DNA of 64,000 nt from Pseudopyrenochaeta lycopersici (Eukaryota; Ascomycota; Dothideomycetes; Pleosporales; Pseudopyrenochaetaceae), in NCBI GenBank assembly GCA_003313425.1, contig NHZP01000001.1:2170001-2234000 (forward strand), in the 5' to 3' direction. Within the stretch, counting starts at the first letter, position 1. Every line of letters begins with the position of its first letter. The position numbers and the translations under genes are program-made. Of this stretch, positions 23,477 to 32,891 are shown piece after piece. The notes under the pieces were generated by a model that ran no database searches, was not told the DNA's origin, and saw only the letters and a list, made by a program, of their open reading frames with translations.

Positions 23477-26459
23477 ATGGATATGGTACAGTTGAAACGC
23501 AAGGTCGACGAAAATTACTCTGACAGAGGAGATGGACCGGCGAAGAGGCGATCGAAGGCCAAGAGTGCTATGGCAGCGAGCAAGCTCCAAGCTGACCCAA
23601 ATAACTATGGAACTGCAGCATCTCAACGCTCACGGCGAATTAGCAAATGTCCAACATCTGTTATCGCCGCTGTACCACAGACTCTATCTATGAAATCAAA
23701 AAGAACCTGCAGACAGGCGCCGCTCATATCGAAGAGAGAAATTACAAAGAGATCCAATATCATTCCCCCAGACGTAAACAAAGAAACTGCTATGAGCAAG
23801 TCCGTATCGCAAATAGTGCTTCCTCGAAAATTAGGTGATCCAATAGCGCACACAGCAGAGAAAGAATCTTTGCTCATTTCTCTAAAAGTGAGACTTGACC
23901 ACTTGACAAAACATACGCCATCAGAGCAATCAGCTCGAATCCGCAACGAGGAAGTCTTGATGCTTCGTCAAAATGCCACCCTGTCTAATTTCCCTCCATT
24001 TAAGTATAGTTCTAGTCTAGAGCAAGCAACGGCCCCTTGGGTGCCACGGACCCCAGAAGATAGCCCAGGCAAGGATCCCAACCATATTATCCAGCAATTG
24101 CGTGAGATACCCCGGTGGTTGCCAGCAAAGGATGTGCAGAGACCTTTCACTCCTCCTACTCCTGGTTCGACGCCGCACCGCGACTTAAGCAGCGCTCAAA
24201 ATGACTTTGACGATCAGTTGAAGTCGTCCCATATCACGAACTGTACACAAACTGCCTTACCAGTACTACCGCCGTGGAGTACGTCGTATCCATGTTGTGA
24301 ACCATACAGAACTAAAAGACCCTTAGATTCTCATTTTCCAGAAATGACTCCCCCATTGGCAGACCAAATAGACATGGATGCAAAGGCAGTGTCATATGAT
24401 GATTATGTTGCAGAGAAATATAATAATACTTTGATCACCAAAGAGCGCCTCGAAGCCATAGCCGAGCAGTTGCTCGTTCATCGCGGATCGGTTGTAACGA
24501 AAAAAGAACCTAGTTACCAACCGGAAGTGTGGGCAGACGGGCGGCAAGAGCTTTGCGAGACACTACATTACTATCGCGCCTACCAAGGTGCCTGCTATTC
24601 CACAGGTGGGTTTGTTCGAGGGTTTATGTTTGACAATGTCACCCATGCTCGAGACTACATTGACAGTAATGTCATAATCTCCAGAGCTGGTGGTGGGCTG
24701 GCTAAAGATAAAGACTCCGGAAAGATGAAAGCTGGTGGAGACCAAGTCGAAGGCACAGCTGCAGAGGGGCTAAGAAAATGCATAAGCCATTCCAATCCAG
24801 TGGTCATCATTACTGGAGTTGACAATCCGAATCTTCCTTGCAGCGCACCGCATCAGTACTGCGTGATGGACTACTTCAAACCAACGCATATTTGGTTTGA
24901 AAAGAGCGGCCAAAGCAAGATCTTACGATATCGTTTTGAAAGATTCAACACAAAGCAGAAACCTTGGTGGCAGCCCAAAAACACACAAGATTCTTTCCAT
25001 TTAGGCACGTTACCACCGCCAGTTCAAAATACCTGCGAAATTTGTGGCAGCCAATGTCCCCAGATTTATCTGAATGGTTGGATGTGTTTAAAGCCTGATT
25101 GTGATGCATTCTGGAACATTGTATCTGCTGACCCTAGGCTTGATCCTGATGCTGTTCCCTACGAACCGGAGGAAGCATCACTCATCTACGATCCGCGATT
25201 TCTCAAACAGCGGACACCATGGCACAATGACAATCATGAGTATCCATTGATCTTCAACAATGCTAAACTCTCCAGCTACGCTATTCCAGGCGAAGACACT
25301 TCGCAAGCTTTCTGGCTTGGGATGGTATGTCCCGAATGCGGCCGCTGCAACTCGCGTCTTGACTAGATGGGCTGGCGATGTCAGAACCCTACATGTAGCT
25401 TCAAGAGAGAGCCACCGCATACCCTCATTCCCGCTTCAACCCTGCGAGAGCCACTATGGCCCCTTACGAATAGCTACACATTATCTAGGGACACGCATTC
25501 ATCATTAATTTTTGTGCAGGTCTCATTCGCACATGGATATCGGATCAATCGATATAGTATTCCTGGAATTGATGGCTTCATAACACACATGATTGCCAAT
25601 CTGACCATTTCGGAAGAACCAGGAGGCCCAGATGCAATGTTTGAAGAGCTTCAACATATGGATATCGGGCTAAGACGACGCCCAATGCCAACTGGTAAGC
25701 TGAAAGGGCCAAGCTACTGTCGCCACTTTGCGGTCAATTATGGGATGCCGTATAAATTTATCGCTGCCACCGCTTCCCATTTATTCGAAGGAGCAGCTCG
25801 ACCTATTACCGCCACACGAAGTAGGTTGAACTGGGCAGCGAAAGCTCTACTAGCACAGGTGTCAGGGCGAAGTATGGACGAAATAGGTGCTGAGTGGAAA
25901 GAACAAGAATTCAACGAAGTCCTCGCCTTGGGCTATTTTGAACAACAGAAAATCAACTACCATGATGACGGCGAACACGGCCTCGGACCGACAATTGCTA
26001 CGCTGAGTCTGGGTGCCACTGCATCAATGCGAATCAGGATGAAAGCGCGCCACTACCACGGAGTTTCCCCAGCAGGCGTCTACGATGCTACACCTCCCCT
26101 CGAAGGATGTCAACAATACGCCGCCCGCGCTAAGCTACAGCCCGCGCTCGAAGCCCTCAAACTCGCCGACTCGAAAGCATACAACGCCCGCCGCAAAAAG
26201 ATCCCCAAAGAGCTGAAGTTGAGGGGTTCAGGCCAAGCGAAGGACGTGCTGAATATGCAGCTGGGGACACGGTGATATTATTGTTATGCATGGTGCAGAG
26301 TTGCAGAAGTACTATGAGCATGCTGTCGAGCACGCTGGCAAGCTGAGGTTTGCACTTACGTGTCGATACATCGATCCTGGGAGTCTGAATGAAGGCGATA
26401 AGCCAACCTATGAGGTTGGGCCTGATGCGGAAGGATATGATGGATCGAAGCTGGGCTGA
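23477..26459 (+). pseudogene. AlkB-like 2-oxoglutarate/Fe(II) oxygenase, broken by a stop and a frameshift
   Basis: A long reading frame for a nuclear-looking protein: a basic N-terminus (AKRRSKAKSA), a Pro-rich linker, a zinc ribbon (CEICGSQCP ... CLKPDC) and a second zinc motif (CPECGRCNSR ... GWRCQNPTC), then an AlkB-type dioxygenase domain. The metal-binding HxD is in YHDDGEHGLGP (codons at 25961-25969). The distal His and 2OG-binding Arg are in YYEHAV and GKLRFALTCRYI. Two defects are visible. An in-frame TAG at 25364-25366 splits the second zinc motif where a Trp codon fits. A one-base gain near 26263-26267 moves GDIIVMHG and the distal His into another frame. TGG to TAG is a CpA-to-TpA change on the other strand, as RIP produces. 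Without the defects it would be about 990 residues. A sequencing error at the frameshift is possible. The start is the ATG at 23477 rather than upstream TTG. Confidence 0.75.
25325..25366 (+). other. Possible 42-nt intron covering the AlkB-like premature stop
   Basis: The sequence from gtatgt to ttgactag has a consensus donor, a tgac branch-like element and a tag acceptor ending exactly on the stop. It is phase 0 and 42 nt long, so splicing it would remove the stop and keep frame. It would also delete CPECGRCNSR, part of an apparently conserved zinc motif, which argues that the ancestral sequence is coding. Confidence 0.25.
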
Positions 26460-26740
26460 AAGAACTGACTGCAGTGGAGAAAGAAATGGTCAGACAGCAC
26501 TACAATGGTGATGCAACCAAGCTCTTGCTTGTTCGTGTCTTCCAAGTTCCCTTGAACAAGGGGAGGTTATGGTAATAGTCAGTCTGCGAAATGCGGCTTC
26601 GAAATTCATAATATATACCGTATCTAAAATAATGCTAGGGTTGCCCTTGTGCAATCAAGACATAACTTGCAGAAGCCAACCCAATACTTTTCGTTCAAAC
26701 GCCTCGCTAACTCCACTCAAAGGACGATATTTCTTACTAC

Positions 26741-28122
26741 TCATATCTCCTGCTTATACTCTTTGTTGAATGCCCTTCCAATGACCATTCGCCTTACTTC
26801 ACTTGTTCCCGCGCCAATCTCGTACAGCTTCGCGTCTCGGAGTATGCGTCCGACAGGGACTTCGTTCATGTAGCCCATACCACCCATAAGTTGCACCGCA
26901 TCGGCCGCGACTTCACTTGCCCGTTCTGCGGCATACAAAATAGCACCTGCGCAGTCTTGGGTCCTGATGTCGGGGGAGGCGTGTGATTCGTCAACAGCAC
27001 GCGCAACGCTATAAGTGAATGCTTGAGAGGCGCGGAATTTGGTGTACATGTCTGCAAGTTTGCCCTGGACGAGCTGGTTGTGTGCAATCGGGGTGCCGAA
27101 TTGCTTCCGCTGGTGAGTGTAAGGCAAGACGGTGTCGAGGGAGGCCTGCATAAGGCCCAAGGGACCAGCCGAGAGGACAAGACGTTCGAGGTCAAGGCCT
27201 TCCATGAGCACGCGCACACCGCGATTCAATTGGCCAAGAACATTCTCCTTGGGTACGAAGACGTCTTCAAAGACTAGTTCGCCTGTGTTGGAGCCGCGCA
27301 TACCGAACTTGTCCAATTTATTGGCAACGCTGAATCCCTTTGCTGATGTCTCGACGATAAAGGCAGTGATACCCTTGCTCGCTGCGTCAGGCTGTGTTTT
27401 TGCGTATACAACGATGGTATGGGCGTCTGGACCATTCGTGATCCACATCTTGGTCCCGTTGAGCAAGTAGCCTCCGTCCACCTCCTTTGCTGTTGTCTTC
27501 ATACTAACGACATCTGAGCCAGCAGAGTGTTCGCTCATAGCCAGTGCACCGATTTGCTCTCCGCTTATAAGACCAGGAAGGTACTTCTTCTTCTGCTCCG
27601 GTGAGCCGTTAAGCATCAGCTGGTTAACGCATAGCTGCGAGTGTGCTGCATATGACAATCCAATGCTTCCTGCTGGCTGTTAGCTTTGCGCTGTGTGCCT
27701 TGGGCTGCTTCCCCACTTTAAGTGCAGAAGCAGAGCCGACAGGATGGAAACATACCACTGGCTCTTGAGAGCTCTTCCATGACAACACAGTGCGCCTGAT
27801 ACCCCATGGCCAATCCTCCGAACTCCTCATCCGCCGTTATACCCAGAAATCCAGCTTCACCGAACTTCCGCCACATGTCGTTTGGGAACTCATTGTCCTT
27901 GTCTGTCTTCGCAGCGGTTTCTTCAGGTATCTCCCGTCGTGCAAACTCGCGCACGCTTTCGCGTAGCTCGTCGAGGTCGGCTTGCGTGGGTGGTGCGAAA
28001 TTCGAGGGGTGCTTGGTGGAGGCATATCGGCGGGCGCTGAGGAGGGCGGCGCGGGAAGGATGAGAGGAGGTGAGGAGAGGGCGGATAGTGCGCGTGATAA
28101 GACGAGGAGATAGTGAAGCCAT
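26741..28122 (-). CDS. Isovaleryl-CoA dehydrogenase, mitochondrial
   Basis: An FAD acyl-CoA dehydrogenase of leucine catabolism (isovaleryl-CoA to 3-methylcrotonyl-CoA). Two exons, 28122-27756 and 27669-26741, with an 86-nt intron give 431 residues. Residues 1-35 are rich in Arg/Ser/Leu with no acids ([13 protein letters not shown]), a mitochondrial presequence. Then come the N-terminal helical domain, the flavin-contacting [13 protein letters not shown] and the acyl-CoA dehydrogenase middle domain. Diagnostic for IVD are [16 protein letters not shown], which carries the catalytic Glu placed as in IVD, and [13 protein letters not shown] with Gly/Ala at the alternative base position. It lies beside but is not obviously part of the aromatic genes. 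The usual methylcrotonyl-CoA carboxylase neighbours are absent from the window. Confidence 0.93.
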
Positions 28123-28421
28123 TGTGAGAATGTGCGAGCGTGCAAAAATTGCGAAATTGAAGACGCAGGAAGAAGAAGGCGTGGGATAGAAAGACAGCGT
28201 GCTTCGGTTTGCGACGGCTGAACGGCCGAGGCTCCTTCCTTCTTGGATTGTGGAGAGCGCACGGGTGGTGACGCGCTGAATCCTGGGGAACCGCGGCAAC
28301 ATTCCGCCCGTAGAAAACAACACACCAAAACACCATTGGATTTCACAGCAAGGAGCCATCGCTAATAGCAGCTAGAAATGAATATCTCGTTTTAGAAAAT
28401 AGATCTTGGTTACACACTCGT

Positions 28422-29009
28422 CTACAAATCACCGACCTTTTTCATGGCCCTCCCATTACATTCGCCAACGTCCAACGCAACCAAAAACCTGCTGACGCAA
28501 TTGTACGCCGCAATCGTAGCCGTCAGCTCCACTACCTGCACATCGCTGAGATGATTCTTCAATTCATTGGCAACAGAATTCTCGACTTCAACACCAACAG
28601 TCATTTGATCCGTGTATGCTAGCACAGCATACTCTTCAGCGCTGAAACCAAGCAGTCCCTCCCGTTCTACCAATCCCCGCTTGGTGACTGGGAGGTCGAA
28701 CACAACTTGCAATGTTTCCTTGGAGATACCAGCTTTCGCAGCCAATGCCGCGTGTACATCCCACTCGTGCACCGCTTTGTTTAGCACAGCAACTCTGCTA
28801 ATCGCCAGCTCTTTGAGGCCCTCTGGTACAGTGGTCTTGGTGCGGATGGCGCCAATGAAAGAGTTCCAGCCATCAGCTACCGCAGGGTTATGCAGCAGAG
28901 CGAGGTCAAGTGGGATGAGTGGGCGAGGCTTTCGTCGTTCGGCGATACGTTCGTAGATGGGTCGCGCTTCCTCTGTCTGAGGTTCTGAGGGGGCGTAGGG
29001 AACACGCAT
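28422..29009 (-). CDS. Carboxymuconolactone decarboxylase-like (CMD/AhpD fold) protein
   Basis: 195 residues from MRVPYAPSEP. The core is all-alpha with the CMD features: VPEGLKELAISRVAVLNKAVHEWDVHAALAAKAGI, then a stretch ending TATIAAYNCVSRFLVALDVG. Family members decarboxylate 4-carboxymuconolactone or act as alkylhydroperoxidase-like proteins. The AhpD CxxC pair is not seen here (a single Cys in AYNCVSR), favouring a CMD-like role. The same frame extends upstream to ATG 29120, adding a basic, Ser/Thr-rich, acid-poor leader that could be a mitochondrial presequence, so the start is uncertain. It lies 420 bp downstream of the ring-cleavage dioxygenase on the same strand, which supports a role in lactone processing. 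Confidence 0.8.
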   Translation of the reverse strand: MRVPYAPSEPQTEEARPIYERIAERRKPRPLIPLDLALLHNPAVADGWNSFIGAIRTKTTVPEGLKELAISRVAVLNKAVHEWDVHAALAAKAGISKETLQVVFDLPVTKRGLVEREGLLGFSAEEYAVLAYTDQMTVGVEVENSVANELKNHLSDVQVVELTATIAAYNCVSRFLVALDVGECNGRAMKKVGDL

Positions 29010-29431
29010 TTTAGGAGAGAATGCTGTGCTAAACGTTTTTAGGATCGATTTAGTACAGGTTGGGTGCCACTTTGGTCGACTTGGGCGGATGACGTTTAAG
29101 AGCGCGCGGTGTACCAGCATGGAAGCCAATGGCGGGCGAGTGGAGTGAGATATATCCACTGGCATCTGTAAAAGGACCATGCCGGAAATGGTTTCCGCAG
29201 CACTTCGCCCATTGTGGATTGATGTGGTAAGCAATGTCGGCTATTTCATAGTGCTTTCTGTTGAATTATGTTTCTCTCAAGTGTCAATGACTTCAGATAA
29301 CTAGATTATTCATGTGACTTCACTCCAGCACACAGGTTTCTCAATAATTAAACTGGGAATACTTTTCGTAATCACTCGCTATGGAAATTATTTACAATTA
29401 TGACGCCAGACCAAAATGCTGCTTAATACAT
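29010..29431. other. Spacer between the CMD-like and dioxygenase genes
   Basis: 422 bases. It contains the possible N-terminal extension of the CMD-like gene (29010-29120) and presumably its promoter. No other feature. Confidence 0.5.
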
Positions 29432-30514
29432 TTACAATCGAGAACTCTCGTCGAATACATTCGGCAGCCTTGGGATGCCTTCCAGTCTTGTGGTCTTCCT
29501 GCCTGCTGGTGCCAATGTTACATTGTACTCAAGATCCAACTTCGCCTTGCTATCCTTGCCAGGCTTGAAGTCTAGTAGCAAGTCATCCTTGACAGCGAAG
29601 ACAGTGTCGTTGGTGACCCACTGATCATCGCGGGGGTACAGCTGTGTGATAAGTGGCTTGTAGTTGTCGGCTGAGACCATGAGATGGATGTGTGCAGGGC
29701 GGAAAGGATGGCGGTCCAGGGTTTTGAAGAGTTGGCCAGCAGCACCTGTTCATAATTATTAGTAAATGCTCGCAAGCGATAGTGGTGGAATGTCAACATA
29801 CCATCGGTGGGCAGCGAATAAGCCGTAGGCTTATAGCAGTAGTACCAGTACTCGCCGTTCTCGTTGGTGGTGAACTTGCCCCTCAAGTTGTTTGGTTCCT
29901 GGTTCTCTGGGTCTTGGAAGTCGTACTTTCCGTTTGCGCTCGCTTGCCAGATGTCAATGACCGCATTTGGAATGCCCTTCTTGGTGTCCAAGTCTCGGAC
30001 TACACCATGCATGAGCGTCTTCTGGCCGTCTGGGTGCTCGTTGCGGACAATGGTGTCACCGAGCTCGCGGAATGGGGAGTGAGGTGACCAAAAGGGGCCG
30101 AGGATAGTCGAGGATGTGGGTGTTTCGCCGGATTCGTTGATGTGCTTGTGTGCGATCTCGTCGACCAATCTTTGCGTTTTGTTAGTATGAGTTGCAACAC
30201 CAAATGAGCTCTAATAAGACATACGATTCTACGCCCAAGACATCAGAAATACGATGCGCCTCGTTCCTGGTGTTCGTTGTGGTCTTGCCGATCGAGTTCA
30301 CAAATCGAACGCCCTCAAACCACTCATCGTTCGTCAGCTCGACCTCGCGGATGAAGTCGTGCAGATGGCGGATGAGCGAGCTCATCACGAAGCGTGTTCG
30401 GTCGGGCACATTTGGACCGATCGCATTAATGACGGCGTCTGTGAAGTTGGGGTCGAACCGGTGGGCTCCACTCTCTTGGTACTGGGGCGCGGTCTGAGTA
30501 TTTGGGTTTGACAT
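29432..30514 (-). CDS. Intradiol ring-cleavage dioxygenase (hydroxyquinol/catechol 1,2-dioxygenase type)
   Basis: A non-haem Fe(III) enzyme cleaving an aromatic diol between the hydroxyls. Three exons, 30514-30225, 30169-29802 and 29745-29432, have introns of 55 and 56 nt (both donors gtatgt) and encode 323 residues. The N-terminal helical dimerisation domain covers about 20-105. The catalytic domain has ligands at Tyr179 (SANGKYDFQ), Tyr214 ([10 protein letters not shown]), His238 and His240 (RPAHIHLM). The size and N-terminal domain fit catechol/hydroxyquinol 1,2-dioxygenases rather than protocatechuate enzymes; which substrate is used is not decided by sequence alone. The C-terminus is Ser-Arg-Leu, a PTS1-type tripeptide. 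It is divergent from the lactonizing-enzyme gene across a 560-bp shared promoter, implying co-regulation. The start at MSNPN is preferred over an in-frame upstream ATG at 30610. Confidence 0.92.
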
Positions 30515-31074
30515 TTTGAAGTAGGTGTGGCAAGACAACTGCAAAGAGAAACTAGTGTAAAGGGTGTAGAGGTGTTGATGGATTGAGATATCTTTGAACT
30601 GGGCGCTCAAACCCTATTATATACTACTAATACAGATCAGCTCCCAGCCAACCGAACTAACACCGTTAGCAATCGCCGTTCATCTAGCCGGCGCATCAGG
30701 CGATACATCTTGGCCAAAGAAGGCTGCGGTAGCATGCATCGGCTCTCGAACTTCTGTCAGTACCAACGAGGGGCGAGTGCCGGACAGAACGCCACATAAC
30801 AATGCCTGCCCCGCACTGGCTGCTACCAATTGGCGAATCATAAAGATGTCATTCCGGGTGAAGTCTTAACCGGAGCTTATCCCTCAACCTTAGCGTCTTG
30901 AAGGCAGCTGCCCCGCCATCGGGACAGACCCCGGAAGTTTTGGCGACGCGGTACAGAGGTCTATTTTTTTTTAATGTTTGATCATGGTCTTAGAAACTTA
31001 GGAAAACTCGTACGATATACATTCTTCTGTAAACAAAGCCCATAGTCTGTGAGGAAAGGGAAGCCCTCGCCAAA
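30515..31074. promoter_or_regulatory. Shared divergent promoter of the dioxygenase and lactonizing enzyme
   Basis: 560 bases between two divergent start codons of genes for consecutive pathway steps. It contains CGG/CCG triplets, including a perfect inverted pair at 30853-30874, and a T-run at 30963-30971. Control from here by a Zn2Cys6 activator responding to an aromatic inducer is an inference. Confidence 0.5.
30853..30874. promoter_or_regulatory. Inverted repeat tccgg-N12-ccgga
   Basis: tccgg at 30853-30857 and ccgga at 30870-30874 form a perfect inverted pair with a 12-base spacer. Zinc-cluster dimers typically bind CGG inverted repeats. The site sits about 200 bases from the lactonizing-enzyme start and 340 from the dioxygenase start. 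Confidence 0.35.
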
Positions 31075-32334
31075 ATGGTCAAACATCACCTCATGATTGG
31101 GACATGGACGCCGCCAGGTGTGATCATTACTGTCTCATTTGACGATGAGACATTAGAATTGGAGCTTGTAAAGAAGACAGACATTCCTGAGGATGAGCCA
31201 ATAAGTTGGATGGCATTTGACGTATGTATCTGCCTCTTCACGACGGGAACCCTACTGATCAAGTGGTTATAGCATCAAAGAAAGACCATCTATGGCGCTT
31301 CAATGAAGAAGTGGAGTTCCCATGAAGTGAAGAGCCCCAGCGAAATCGTACACACGGGCAGCTTCCCAGTAGGCGGACATCGTACGCGTGGCTTTCCAGA
31401 GTCGCAGCTCTCCAGCAACTGACAGAATTCAATAGCCAAAGCAAACGATGCCGACACCAAAACCCGCGCCATCTTCCTCCTTCCCGCAAAGAAACCTCCC
31501 TATGCCGTCTACTGCAATCCATTCTACGATTACGCAGGCTATGGCAACATCTTCTCCGTAAATCCATCCGGTCACATCAAAGAGAACATCCAAGACTACG
31601 AATACTGCGAAAAGTCCGCTATTCACGGCATGGTGTTCGACTCTTCCGAAACGTACCTGTATAGCGCAGACATGTGGGCAAATCGGATCTGGTGCCACAA
31701 GAAGATCGATGAGGAAGGAAGGGTGGAGACGGTGGGATATACAGAAGCGCCTGCACCAAAGGACCATCCACGATGGGTGGAAATACATCCAAGTGGAAAC
31801 TATCTGTATGCTTTGATGGAGGGAGGGAATAGATTGTGCGAGTACTTGATTGACCCGAAGACAAAACTGCCAATTTACACGCACAAAACGTATCCATTAA
31901 TACCGCCTGGTAAGTCTCCAGATATAGGATAGTGCATACTATCAGGTTTATGAGAAATTAACAATTGAAATGTAGGTATTCCTAATGCGGCGACGATGTA
32001 CCGCTCCGACGTTTGCTTCCTCACCAAATCTTCAAACTACCTTTTCGCGACCTCGCGCTCCAACTCCTTCTCCCTCACCGGCTACATTGCAGCCTTCAAG
32101 ATTGGGCCGTCTGGTGTCATTGAACGACAAATATGCCTGAATCCTACACCGACATCTGGCGGCCATAGTAACGCCGTCTCGCCGTGTCCATGGTCTGATG
32201 AGTGGCTAGCCCTAACAGATGATGAGAAGGGTGGCGTAGAAATATACAGGTGGCATGACGAATTCTTGGCACGAGTTGCGAGGCTGGAAATTGGCGAGAA
32301 AGGGTTTGGTATGAATGCCATATGGTACGACTAG
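31075..32334 (+). CDS. 3-carboxy-cis,cis-muconate lactonizing enzyme-like (7-bladed lactonase)
   Basis: A four-exon gene (31075-31221, 31273-31381, 31436-31909, 31976-32334; introns 51, 54 and 66 nt) encoding 362 residues. The fold is the seven-bladed propeller of fungal carboxymuconate cyclases, with motifs HHLMIGTWTPPG at the start, IHGMVFDSSETYLYSADM, HPRWVEIHPSGNYLYALMEGGN and SFSLTGYIAAF. The family cyclises (3-carboxy-)cis,cis-muconate to the corresponding muconolactone in the 3-oxoadipate pathway. Divergence from the dioxygenase gene supports a role on its ring-fission product. A neighbouring hydrolase would open the lactone. It is a cytosolic-looking protein without a targeting signal. 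All junctions stay in frame and no damage is visible. Confidence 0.87.
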
Positions 32335-32891
32335 TAGAGCTTTGAAGACAAAGTCATAGATAAACCAAAGACGAAACACCGATTTCATGTTGCATAATAA
32401 CAAGTCTTCTTGCAATTTTGATTTGATACTGCATTTGTTTACGATTATGCTTCCGTCCTCTATAGACTAGATGCCGACGACGCAACTATCGCACACTCCT
32501 TGGGCCATTTACTCAGGAACAGCCGTGCTTATAACATAACCGTTATTCGCCAAATCTTGACCCGCACAAGGATGTATGCTTACCCTCCCCCCCCACGTTC
32601 CGAGTTTCATGCGCACGGCGCTAGACTCGGAACTAGGAGGGGCCAATGGCAGACCCACGCATGGAACTCTCTTCCACTAGTGGCGACCGGCAGATGTCGT
32701 CGGTGTAGCTCTCATTTCCACTACCTCCGTCACAATCCGTACCAGCGGCCATCTTGAATTTGATCGTTGAATTCAATCACGAACGACGAAGGTATCTCAC
32801 TTCTTTGCAACTGAATCACAGTATTTGCGTTCTATCTGTATGAGAATAATAAAAACTTGAAGCTTGAAGCTGCCCCACATCATCGTCGATC
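32335..32891. other. Spacer upstream of the EthD-hydrolase fusion gene
   Basis: 557 bases with the 3' end of the lactonizing enzyme and the promoter of the next gene. A run of eight C residues lies at about 32587-32594. No other gene seen. Confidence 0.5.

Noticed and set aside
25367..26275. A separate gene starting with the ATG directly after the TAG at 25364
   Set aside because: The frame is continuous with the preceding ORF and the zinc motif and AlkB domain run across the stop, so this is the second half of one broken gene.
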